Assembly (NCBI GenBank): GCA_019163335.1
Contig: JAFLKM010000008.1
Coordinates: 1 to 64,000, forward strand
Length of the DNA stretch: 64,000 nt
Source: Desulfobulbaceae bacterium
Lineage (GTDB): Bacteria; Desulfobacterota; Desulfobulbia; Desulfobulbales; Desulfocapsaceae
Reading direction: 5' to 3'
The number at the start of each line of letters is the position of its first letter. The first letter of the stretch is position 1. The position numbers and the translations under genes are program-made. This document shows, piece after piece, positions 8,647-15,652 of the stretch. Below the pieces are notes generated by a model. It was given only the letters and a program-made list of their open reading frames with translations, did no database searches and was not told where the DNA came from.

Positions 8647-8675
8647 TGCGGAGAATGTATCGTACAATCTCCGCA
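8647..8675. promoter_or_regulatory. Near-perfect 29-bp dyad at the start of the fic gene, candidate operator
   Basis: TGCGGAGA and TCTCCGCA flank an inner TGTA...TACA pair; only the positions next to the 8-base arms and the centre break symmetry. The last base is the A of the fic start codon, so a bound repressor or an mRNA hairpin here would control initiation. The regulatory role is inference from symmetry and position. Confidence 0.55.
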
Positions 8676-9838
8676 TGAATAGCGGAAATAATGCATATCT
8701 CTGGCAACAGGTGGATTGGCCCAACTGGCGCTATGACATCCAGCGTCTGGCCGGAATTCTGGCGCAGGTGCATCACGCGCAAGGGTACCTGCATGGCCGC
8801 ATGCATGCCTTGGGGCTGGGCGTAAACGATGAGGCTCTATTGCAGGTCTTGAGTGAGGATGTCCTCAAAACCAGTGAAATCGAGGGGGAGCGGCTGAATC
8901 CGGAAACGGTGCGCTCATCCATCGCCCGCCGTCTGGGTATCGATATTGGCGCCTTGGCACCCGCTGACCGCCATGTTGACGGCATCGTCGATATGGTTCT
9001 GGATGCGACGGGTTCCTTTGATCAGCCATTGACCGCCCAGCGTCTATTTGGCTGGCATGCCGCATTATTTCCCACTGGATACAGCGGCATGACCAGAATC
9101 CGTGCCGGTGCCTGGCGTGATGATACCTCGGGCCCGATGCAGGTAGTATCAGGGCCGATCGGTCGCCAAAAGATTCATTTTGAAGCACCGCCGGCCCATC
9201 GACTGGAGGCCGGGATAATAGAGTTCCTCGGCTGGTTCAATGGAGACCAAAATGCCGATCCGCTGGTGAAAGCGGGTCTGGCCCATTTGTGGTTTGTCAC
9301 CCTTCATCCCTTTGACGATGGCAATGGCCGAATGGCACGGGCGATAGGCGATATGGCGCTGGCCCGTGGCGAACAATCGGCGCAACGATTCTACAGCCTG
9401 TCGGCGCAAATCCAGCACGAGCGGAAAGACTATTACGAGAGACTTGAGCGCACCCAGAAAGGTTCACTTGATGTAACCGACTGGCTGGAATGGTTTCTGG
9501 GGTGCCTGTTACGGGCGATAATGGGGGCGGAAGGGATTGGCGCCGCTGTCTTGACCAAGGCCCGGTTCTGGCAGCGATTTGCCGGCGCACCATTCAATGA
9601 CCGCCAAATTAAACTTCTCAACCGCCTTCTGGATGGGTTCGAAGGAAAGCTGACCAGCAGCAAATGGGCAACCATCGCCAAGTGCTCACCAGATACAGCA
9701 CTGCGCGACATCGGGGACCTGGTGGCGCGGGGTGTCATGATCAAATCCAACGCCGGCGGACGAAGCACCAGCTATGAGCTGGAAAATGTAGAAGGACGGA
9801 AGGTGGACGGAGTTGCGGAGGTCAAAGCCCCCTCTTGA
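8675..9838 (+). CDS. Fic family protein with DUF4172 N-terminal domain
   Basis: A 387-residue protein. Residues about 8-85 match the DUF4172 region that precedes Fic domains. TSEIEGER near residue 67 fits the inhibitory motif (S/T)xxxE(G/N), so this is a class II Fic protein whose inhibitory helix lies N-terminal to the catalytic core. HPFDDGNGRMAR near residue 210 is the catalytic Fic motif (HPFxxGNGR), intact. Most such enzymes transfer AMP to target hydroxyls. A C-terminal winged-helix-like part (KWATIAKCSPDTALRDIGDLV) could bind DNA. The final residues (GVAEVKAPS) are encoded inside R-repeat sequence, so the natural C-terminus may have been replaced. Confidence 0.9.
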   Translation: MNSGNNAYLWQQVDWPNWRYDIQRLAGILAQVHHAQGYLHGRMHALGLGVNDEALLQVLSEDVLKTSEIEGERLNPETVRSSIARRLGIDIGALAPADRHVDGIVDMVLDATGSFDQPLTAQRLFGWHAALFPTGYSGMTRIRAGAWRDDTSGPMQVVSGPIGRQKIHFEAPPAHRLEAGIIEFLGWFNGDQNADPLVKAGLAHLWFVTLHPFDDGNGRMARAIGDMALARGEQSAQRFYSLSAQIQHERKDYYERLERTQKGSLDVTDWLEWFLGCLLRAIMGAEGIGAAVLTKARFWQRFAGAPFNDRQIKLLNRLLDGFEGKLTSSKWATIAKCSPDTALRDIGDLVARGVMIKSNAGGRSTSYELENVEGRKVDGVAEVKAPS

Positions 9839-9845
9839 TGTTAAG
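9821..9845 (+). repeat. R repeat copy 7, truncated
   Basis: GTCAAAGCCCCCTCTTGATG then TTAAG, after which the sequence diverges. The right half of the stem and the GGGGGAGTTAAGG tail are missing. It supplies the fic stop codon. Confidence 0.75.
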
Positions 9846-9852
9846 TAAGGGA

Positions 9853-10218
9853 ATGGTATTGATCAGTGTTGATCTTGCTGAAATATCTGAGAAATAATTA
9901 TGTTTGGTAGTTTCGCCTGTTCATTTTGTTGAAATTAAGTCAATATCCGACAATATGGAACGGATAGAATTGCTTAGTATTATCGAGCGTTATGGAACAT
10001 TACTGGAAATTGATAAGGGAATAACTCGCTTGAGAGCTGAGTAATTGGTTCGATTCGGTTTTGACCCCGCTGATGCTGCGCATGTTGCGTTTGCCGAAGC
10101 AGGGGAGGCGAAATTTATTACATGCGATGATAAGTTGCTGAAAAAATGCAAGAAACACAATGTGCACACTTGGTGCGGTAGTCCGGTACATTTCTGTGCC
10201 GAGGAGGAGTTACGATGA
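9853..10218 (+). pseudogene. PIN-domain (VapC-like) toxin remnant
   Basis: One frame, interrupted by TAA at about 9895 and TAA at about 10042, encodes VVSPVHFVEIKSISDNMERI, then YGTLLEID, then RFGFDPADAAHVAFAEAGEA and KFITCDDKLLKKCKKHNV. This order of segments (SPVH-E, DAAHVA, F-T-DD-LL) is that of PIN-domain ribonucleases. The N-terminal DxN strand is absent, so the gene is truncated as well as interrupted. Its TGA stop overlaps the ATG of the following small gene, showing the former operon. Confidence 0.75.
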
Positions 10219-10412
10219 AAACTGAACGATATCTTGCAGAGGAAGCGGCAATTAAAAAAGGTGTTGATATTCTGGTCAGGGAGTTGGGCCCGGTTGAGGC
10301 GATGCGGTTCATGAACTTACCTCGTGATCGTCGGCTGGAAACCGTGAAGCGAAATCAAGAATGGCAGAAATTATTGGATAAGGATCGTTTTTTTGACGAG
10401 GTCTTTGGGTAA
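10215..10412 (+). CDS. Small partner protein of the PIN remnant
   Basis: A 65-residue acidic/basic helical protein (AIKKGVDILVRELGPVEAMR, then FMNLPRDRRLETVKRNQEW) preceded by GAGGAGG. It starts within the stop of the PIN-like remnant (ATGA). Proteins of this size next to PIN genes are often antitoxins, but no family was recognised with certainty. It remains intact although the putative toxin is dead. Confidence 0.6.
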   Translation: MKTERYLAEEAAIKKGVDILVRELGPVEAMRFMNLPRDRRLETVKRNQEWQKLLDKDRFFDEVFG

Positions 10413-10437
10413 GGCACTTCTTGTTGTTGATATGTTC

Positions 10438-10468
10438 ACGCTATGTCGACGATTAGTCGACATAGCGT
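10438..10468. repeat. Perfect 13-bp hairpin
   Basis: ACGCTATGTCGAC and GTCGACATAGCGT around a 5-base loop GATTA. It follows the gene ending at 10412, but no T-run follows, so a simple intrinsic terminator is unlikely. Confidence 0.7.
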
Positions 10469-10475
10469 GTCTCAT

Positions 10476-10494
10476 TCCGATGAACGGCACTAAC
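10476..10494 (+). repeat. P repeat scar lacking its long hairpin
   Basis: CCGATGAACGGCACTAACC joins the left end of the P repeat (CCGATGAACGG) directly to its right end (GGCACTAA). The long hairpin is missing, so this looks like an internal deletion copy. Confidence 0.55.
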
Positions 10495-10506
10495 CAGTTT
10501 GGAACG

Positions 10507-10540
10507 ATAAAGCCCCCCCCCGTTGATGTTAAGAGAGGCC
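10507..10540 (+). repeat. R repeat copy 8, truncated
   Basis: GATAAAGCCCCCCCCCGTTG, ATGTTAAGAGAGGCC. The right part is replaced by a fragment of the gene described at 3397-4158. Confidence 0.65.
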
Positions 10541-10648
10541 AGGGGTGAGCTCGGCACCGCCATCAAGCATTGCAAACGGGCGACCTCTGATGCCTATGAA
10601 GCGGCCATCCTCAATCCATTGATGGCGTTCAAAAAGTCCAAGGAAGTA
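10538..10648 (+). pseudogene. Fragment of a paralogue of the decayed gene at 3397-4158
   Basis: The frame encodes ARGELGTAIKHCKRATSDAY, EAAILNPLMAFKKSKEVK, nearly the same as residues of the 3397-4158 frame (ARGELDDAIKHCKRATYDAY). Only about 37 codons remain, fused to an R repeat. The following bases to 10834 hold no recognised feature. Confidence 0.7.
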
Positions 10649-10834
10649 AAGGTAAGTGACGATTGTGTTCCCCTATATTCAGGGGATAGAAGCTCTGCTT
10701 ACAGTGCAATTTCACCTTTCTATTAGAATATCAACGGATTTTCCCTTAAAACAGGGAGAAATCCTTGATATAAATTCCTGTCTGTGCCATTCTTCCATTA
10801 AAGCAATCAAAAGTCCCGCAATAAAGGGAGAATT

Positions 10835-11074
10835 ATGCAGAATAGTCTCGCAAGTATTATTTTGTTTCATCGGAAGCGAAGCGGTCTGACACAGCAGAAG
10901 TTAGCTGAGTTGGCCGGGGTCGGCAAGAACCTGATTTATGAGCTTGAAAACGGTAAGCAGAGTGTACGGTTGGAAAATCTGCTCAAGGTCTTACGGGTAT
11001 TGAATATTGAGCTGGACTTCCACAGCCCTTTGCGGGAGTCCTTTTTGAGAGAGTCGCCCGATGCGGAGTGCTGA
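10835..11074 (+). CDS. hipB: HipB-type antitoxin/repressor of a tripartite HipBST module
   Basis: A 79-residue XRE helix-turn-helix protein: FHRKRSGLTQQKLAELAGVG, then LIYELENGKQSVRLENLLKV. It is the usual size for HipB. GGGAG lies before ATG 10835. The gene overlaps the next by 14 bases. In HipBST systems HipB represses the operon and joins the complex with HipT and HipS. Confidence 0.9.
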   Translation: MQNSLASIILFHRKRSGLTQQKLAELAGVGKNLIYELENGKQSVRLENLLKVLRVLNIELDFHSPLRESFLRESPDAEC

Positions 11075-11372
11075 AGTTTTTTTTGACAATGATTTTGCCG
11101 GTCAGCTTGTTGAGACAGAAAATGGCCGCGAGTATTCTTTTCAGTACGAACAAGGATATAACGGGCCCCCCATCTCTCTGACCATGCCGGTCAGGGAGGA
11201 GCCGTATCACTTCAACGAATTTCCCCCGTTTTTTGATGGCCTGCTTCCTGAGGGCTTTCAGCTTGAGGCCCTGTTGCGCCGGAAAAAGCTTGATCGTGAT
11301 GATAAATTTGGTCAACTTCTGATTGTCGGGGCGGACACGGTGGGCGTCGTCACCATCAAAAGGATAGCATGA
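11061..11372 (+). CDS. hipS: HipS-like protein (HipA N-terminal subdomain 1)
   Basis: A 103-residue protein that matches only the N-terminal subdomain of HipA kinases: EVFFDNDFAGQLVETENGRE, then YNGPPISLTMPVRE and FFDGLLPEG. In classical HipA this is part of the kinase polypeptide; here it is a separate gene overlapping both neighbours (14 bases with hipB and ATGA with the kinase gene). In the known HipBST system of enteropathogenic E. coli, HipS acts as the antitoxin. Confidence 0.85.
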   Translation: MRSAEVFFDNDFAGQLVETENGREYSFQYEQGYNGPPISLTMPVREEPYHFNEFPPFFDGLLPEGFQLEALLRRKKLDRDDKFGQLLIVGADTVGVVTIKRIA

Positions 11373-12316
11373 ACCGCTGTCCTCTCACCTATGAGCCTTG
11401 CGAAGGCCTTTACTCACAAAGTGGCTTAAAGCGCCTGTCCCGTCAGCTTGCCGCATTGCAACCGCTTTCCTTTACCTCGTTAGAGTTGCGACAGGAGGCC
11501 GCAGTTCGCTCCCAGAAGATGTCAATTCAGGGGGTGCAGCCGAAACTTTCGGCCCGGTTGCAAATTAGGGGACAGCAGTTTGTCCTTGTTGACTGCAATG
11601 GGCAGTATATCCTCAAGCCACAAATCGCTGATTACGTTCAGGTGCCCGAAAATGAGGATCTCACCATGCGGCTCGCGGCCCTTGCAGGCATTGAGGTGCC
11701 GCTGCATGGCCTGTTGCACGGAAAAGATGGGGAGATGACTTACTTTATCAAGCGCTTTGACCGGGTCGGCCATAAGGGGAAACGTCATGTCGAGGATTTT
11801 GCCCAGCTTGGCGGTCAAAACCGGGAAACAAAGTATCGCTCCAGCATGGAACAGGTTGCCAAATTGATCGAGACCTTTTGCACCTTTCCGGCCATAGAGA
11901 AGGTAAAACTTCTGCGCCTGACCCTGTTCAGCTTCCTTGTTGGCAACGAAGATATGCACCTGAAAAACTTCTCCGTCATTCGCAATCAGGATATTATTTC
12001 CCTGACCCCGGCCTATGATCTGCTGAACACCACCATTATTCTTCCTCAACCTGAAGAAGAGCTGGCCTTACCCTTGAATGCGAGAAAAAATAAACTGCGG
12101 CGCGAGGATTTCCTGGAGTATTTTGCGAAAGACCGCCTGGGGCTGACTGAACGTGTCATTGACAAAGTAACTGCCGATTTTGCAAATATTCGTCCACAAT
12201 GGGAGGCCTTACTCGAAATCAGCTTTTTATCGGACAAAATGAAGGAGAAATACCTGCACGTTATCAATGAGCGCTTTGCCAGGGTATTCGAGAAAAATGG
12301 CAGCACATTAATTTAG
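11369..12316 (+). CDS. hipT: HipT-like serine/threonine kinase toxin
   Basis: A 315-residue HipA-fold kinase lacking the N-terminal subdomain. SIQGVQPKLSARL near residue 50 is the nucleotide-binding and regulatory-phosphorylation loop, YFIKRFDR near 130 carries the ATP-binding lysine region, FLVGNEDMHLKNFSVI near 190-205 is the catalytic loop and YDLLNT near 215 the metal-binding motif. HipT of E. coli phosphorylates tryptophanyl-tRNA synthetase; the target here is unknown. It is the last gene of the hipB-hipS-hipT operon and is followed at once by a P repeat. Confidence 0.88.
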   Translation: MNRCPLTYEPCEGLYSQSGLKRLSRQLAALQPLSFTSLELRQEAAVRSQKMSIQGVQPKLSARLQIRGQQFVLVDCNGQYILKPQIADYVQVPENEDLTMRLAALAGIEVPLHGLLHGKDGEMTYFIKRFDRVGHKGKRHVEDFAQLGGQNRETKYRSSMEQVAKLIETFCTFPAIEKVKLLRLTLFSFLVGNEDMHLKNFSVIRNQDIISLTPAYDLLNTTIILPQPEEELALPLNARKNKLRREDFLEYFAKDRLGLTERVIDKVTADFANIRPQWEALLEISFLSDKMKEKYLHVINERFARVFEKNGSTLI

Positions 12317-12391
12317 TGCCTTACAGATTGTTTTGTTTTTTCTTTGCAAGAAAATAATCTGCGAAAGGCACTTGTCCCGTTCATCGGGGTT
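12313..12391 (-). repeat. P repeat copy (minus orientation)
   Basis: Read on the minus strand: CCCCGATGAACGGG, AAGTGCCTTTCGCAGATTAT, a partly decayed long hairpin, ending TAAGGCACTAA. It begins at the stop codon of the HipT gene. Confidence 0.85.
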
Positions 12392-12505
12392 AGATCCTTT
12401 TGCAAAAGATGGGATTTCGTTTAAGGTTAATGGACAGAATTTGCTTTAAGTGGGAGGACGGTCATGTGTATGAGACTGAAATCACAGATTACCACTGATG
12501 CTGGA

Positions 12506-12533
12506 CGGCGGTTGGGGGAGTTACGGCTTTTCA
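12506..12533 (+). repeat. R repeat copy 9, partial
   Basis: GGCGGTTGGGGGAGTTACGG then CTTTT: only the right tail of the family is left. It marks the border between the island and the exopolysaccharide genes; the next R copy, at 25631, is in the opposite orientation. Confidence 0.6.
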
Positions 12534-12572
12534 CCCGATGATGACGGAATTAAAAAATAAAGGAATGAGCAA

Positions 12573-13799
12573 ATGTTAAAGAATAAACAGAAAATTGTTG
12601 TGATGGGATTGGGATACATCGGTTTGCCCACGGCTTCCATGCTGGCCACCAAGGGGCATGATGTGGTGGGAGTGGACATCAATGAAGAGGCGGTCAAGAC
12701 CATTAATTCCGGCAAGATTCATATCGTTGAGCCGGATCTTGATATCCTGGTCCGTTCGGCGGTGAACAGCGGCAATCTGCGCGCATCCCTTGTTCCCGAG
12801 GAGGCCGATACCTTTATCCTGGCGGTGCCGACCCCTTTCAAGGTTACCGAAAGCAATTGCAAGGCCCCGGATATCAGCTTTGTGGAAGCGGCAACACGAA
12901 GCATTGCGCCATTTCTGCAGCCCGGCAATCTGGTGATTCTTGAATCGACCTCGCCCATCGGCACCACCGAGCGTCTGGCCGAGATCATTGCCGAATGCCG
13001 ACCGGATCTGGCTTCGGGTAGTCGGGTTCATCTGGCCCACTGTCCGGAGCGGGTGCTGCCCGGCCATATCATCCGTGAGCTGGTGGATAACGACCGGATC
13101 ATTGGCGGCATTGACAAGATTTCAGCGGAGGCGGCCCGCGATCTCTACAAGACCTTCTGCAATGGCAATATCTTCCTGGCCGACAGCAAAACCGCCGAGA
13201 TGGCAAAGCTTGTGGAGAACTCCTTCCGTGATGTTAACATCGCCTTTGCCAATGAGCTTTCCATCATCTGTGAACGCCTTGGAATTAACGTCTGGGAGCT
13301 TATTGAGCTGGCCAATCGCCATCCCCGCGTTAATATTCTGCAGCCCGGTCCCGGGGTTGGCGGGCATTGTATCGCCGTTGATCCGTGGTTTATCGTGGCC
13401 GCGGCTCCCGAGGAGGCGCGTCTTATCCGCACCGCTCGCGAGGTGAACGATGACAAGCCGCACTGGGTTTTGAACCGGGTCAAGGCCAAGGCCGATCGGT
13501 TTAAAGAGCCGGTTATCGGTTGCCTGGGCCTTGCGTTCAAGGCCAACATTGATGATCTGCGCGAGTCTCCGGCTTTGGACATTACCAGGGAGCTGATCAG
13601 CCAGGGAATCGGCCGGGTGATGGCCTGCGAGCCCAATGTGACCCACGGCTTTGATAAATTCCCCCTCTATCCTCTGGAGCAGGTCATGCGCGAAGCCGAT
13701 ATCCTGCTTGTCCTTGTGGATCATGACGAGTTCAAGGAGATTGATCGGGAGTTGTTGAAGGAAAAAGTACTGATCGACACGCGCGGGGTGTGGCGGTAG
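12573..13799 (+). CDS. wecC: UDP-N-acetyl-D-mannosamine dehydrogenase (WecC-like)
   Basis: A 408-residue nucleotide-sugar dehydrogenase. It has an N-terminal NAD site VVMGLGYIGLPTASMLA (residues 9-25), the central helix with STSPIGTTERLAE, the HCPERVLPG motif and the catalytic-cysteine motif GPGVGGHCIAVDPWF near residue 255. The C-terminal Rossmann part has GLAFKANIDDLRESPA. The overall fit is with WecC, which oxidises UDP-ManNAc to UDP-ManNAcA for surface polysaccharides. AAGGA precedes ATG 12573. It heads the exopolysaccharide locus but is separated from the exosortase gene by 313 bases. Confidence 0.85.
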   Translation: MLKNKQKIVVMGLGYIGLPTASMLATKGHDVVGVDINEEAVKTINSGKIHIVEPDLDILVRSAVNSGNLRASLVPEEADTFILAVPTPFKVTESNCKAPDISFVEAATRSIAPFLQPGNLVILESTSPIGTTERLAEIIAECRPDLASGSRVHLAHCPERVLPGHIIRELVDNDRIIGGIDKISAEAARDLYKTFCNGNIFLADSKTAEMAKLVENSFRDVNIAFANELSIICERLGINVWELIELANRHPRVNILQPGPGVGGHCIAVDPWFIVAAAPEEARLIRTAREVNDDKPHWVLNRVKAKADRFKEPVIGCLGLAFKANIDDLRESPALDITRELISQGIGRVMACEPNVTHGFDKFPLYPLEQVMREADILLVLVDHDEFKEIDRELLKEKVLIDTRGVWR

Positions 13800-14112
13800 G
13801 TGGTGGAATTGAGATAGTGGTAGAGAGCGGCAGGACGGAAGCAGGTGTTTGCTTCATTAAGTTATTGTTAGCAGATGGAATTCCATGTGCGAATTGGTTT
13901 GATATAAGGTAGTTTGCTGAATTTTAGTGCCAAACAGTTGGACAGTAATAGTGAGTTATTTTTATCGGAAATCGATTCCCGACAAGAAACACTCAGGGAA
14001 TGATGTCCTGGTCATTGTACACGAACCACAATTGTATGGTTATTTCTGAAGCGGCCCCTCAAGATCATGTCGATTTCCCCTGTACGGCCAATGCGCCTGG
14101 AGTTAGCCTGTT
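13800..14112. other. Intergenic gap before the exosortase gene
   Basis: No gene, convincing terminator or palindromic repeat was seen. An AT-rich stretch at about 13880-13990 could hold the promoter of the exosortase operon. No sigma-54 pattern with correct spacing was found here. Confidence 0.4.
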
Positions 14113-15651
14113 ATGACTGACAAATCCGTTGCTACCCCATTCCGGTATCTTTTTCCCCTGCTCTATGGGGCGCTCTTTGTCCTTATCTATTATTCCAGCT
14201 ATGAGGTCATGCTGCCATCGTGGGGTAGTAGTGATTACAACTACTGCTCTCTGGTGCCGATGATAGCCGCCTACCTGCTCTGGGAGCGGCGGCAGGCCCT
14301 GCGTCTGCCTTCCGTTCCGTCATCTTTCGGAGTGGCCATTGTTGCTTTGGGTATCTTCATTTATTTGTTGGGGGAGCTGGGGGGCGAGTTTTATGCCATC
14401 TATTTCTCCTCGTGGGTGATGCTGGTGGGGGTGTTGTGGTTGCATCTGGGATGGGATAAACTTCGCGCCATTGCCTTCCCGGTCACCATGCTGGTGGCCA
14501 TGTTCCCCTTTCCCAATATGATTAACAGCACCATTACTCTGGGGCTGAAATTGATCTCTTCCAATCTTGGGGTCAAGATTCTTCAGCTCTCCGGTGTGGC
14601 TGTTTTTCAAGAAGGCAATATCATTGATCTCGGGTTTACCAAAATGGAGGTGGTGGAGGCGTGCAGCGGGCTCCGCTATTTTTTCCCGCTCCTCCTTGTC
14701 GCCATTCTTCTTGCTGCTAATCATAAGGCCCGGTTCTGGCAGCGTGCCCTGCTGGTGCTGTCGGCAATCCCGTTCAGCGTTGTGACCAATGGTCTGCGCA
14801 TTGCCGGGATGGGTTGGCTCTATCCGGTGCTTGGGGCCGCCATTCTGGAAGGCTTCTGGCACGAATTCCTCGGCTGGTTTCTCTTTATGCTCACCATTGT
14901 TATTCTGCTGGTTGAGATGCGTCTTCTGCTGTGGGTGGCCCCCATGGCCACTGTCCAGCCACCTAAAAACATTTTCGTTGTTGCCGGGAAGACGCCAAAA
15001 CCGCGAGCAGTATTGCCCCTGGCGTTGGCGGTGCTGGCCATGCTGGCGGTGACTGCTACCGCGATCCGCACCGTGAATTTTCGGGAACAGCTGCCGTTGG
15101 TCAAGCCGATGGCGGAATTTCCCATGACCATTGGTGAGTGGCAGGGGAAGACCTCGGCCCTGGAGCAGATCTATCTGGACGCGCTCAAGCTCAGCGATTA
15201 TCTCCAGGCAGACTATGTGAATGGGCAAGGGCGGGCCGTCAGTCTCTATGTGGCCTACAACGAGAGCCAGCGTAAGGGTCAGTCTTCCCATTCGCCGGCC
15301 ACCTGTCTGCCCGGAAGCGGCTGGATTTTCAAGGATTCCGGAACAACCATCATGCCCGTCGGGCAGGGCGGGGCCATGGTAGAGGTGAAGCGGGCCTTCA
15401 TGGAAAAAAACGGGGCACGGATGCTCGTGTACTACTGGTTTCCCCAGCGGGGACGGGTGTTGACCAATCTTTTCCAGCTTAAATGGTATACCTTCGTCGA
15501 TGCCCTGACCAAACAGCGAACCGATGGCGCCCTGGTGCGGCTTATCACCACGGTGTATGAGCGCGAAAAACCCGAAGATGCGGAGGCCCGCCTGCAGAAT
15601 TTTGTGCGCCAGGTCGGGCCGCAGTTGAACACCTATCTCCCCGGCGACTGA
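14113..15651 (+). CDS. Exosortase fused to an EpsI domain
   Basis: A 512-residue protein. Residues 1 to about 275 form a multi-helix membrane exosortase with the catalytic residues Cys184 (EACSGLRY), Arg229 (NGLRIAG) and His250 (FWHEFLGW). Residues about 310-512 match EpsI (DUF3485): EFPMTIGEWQGK, then VSLYVAYNESQRKGQSSHSP and CLPGSGW. Exosortases cleave and anchor proteins carrying PEP-CTERM-type tails at the inner membrane. The exosortase-EpsI fusion and a VPVPAAAWLLGSG tail remnant at 51.8 kb resemble the XrtD/VPLPA-CTERM subtype, but I cannot fix the subtype by eye. It is followed after 1 base by the sugar-phosphate transferase gene. Confidence 0.88.
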   Translation: MTDKSVATPFRYLFPLLYGALFVLIYYSSYEVMLPSWGSSDYNYCSLVPMIAAYLLWERRQALRLPSVPSSFGVAIVALGIFIYLLGELGGEFYAIYFSSWVMLVGVLWLHLGWDKLRAIAFPVTMLVAMFPFPNMINSTITLGLKLISSNLGVKILQLSGVAVFQEGNIIDLGFTKMEVVEACSGLRYFFPLLLVAILLAANHKARFWQRALLVLSAIPFSVVTNGLRIAGMGWLYPVLGAAILEGFWHEFLGWFLFMLTIVILLVEMRLLLWVAPMATVQPPKNIFVVAGKTPKPRAVLPLALAVLAMLAVTATAIRTVNFREQLPLVKPMAEFPMTIGEWQGKTSALEQIYLDALKLSDYLQADYVNGQGRAVSLYVAYNESQRKGQSSHSPATCLPGSGWIFKDSGTTIMPVGQGGAMVEVKRAFMEKNGARMLVYYWFPQRGRVLTNLFQLKWYTFVDALTKQRTDGALVRLITTVYEREKPEDAEARLQNFVRQVGPQLNTYLPGD

Positions 15652-15652
15652 T

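Noticed and set aside
13793-13800. GGCGGTAG, the ops/JUMPstart core, before the exosortase gene
   Set aside because: It is part of the last codons of the dehydrogenase gene and lacks the rest of the JUMPstart consensus.
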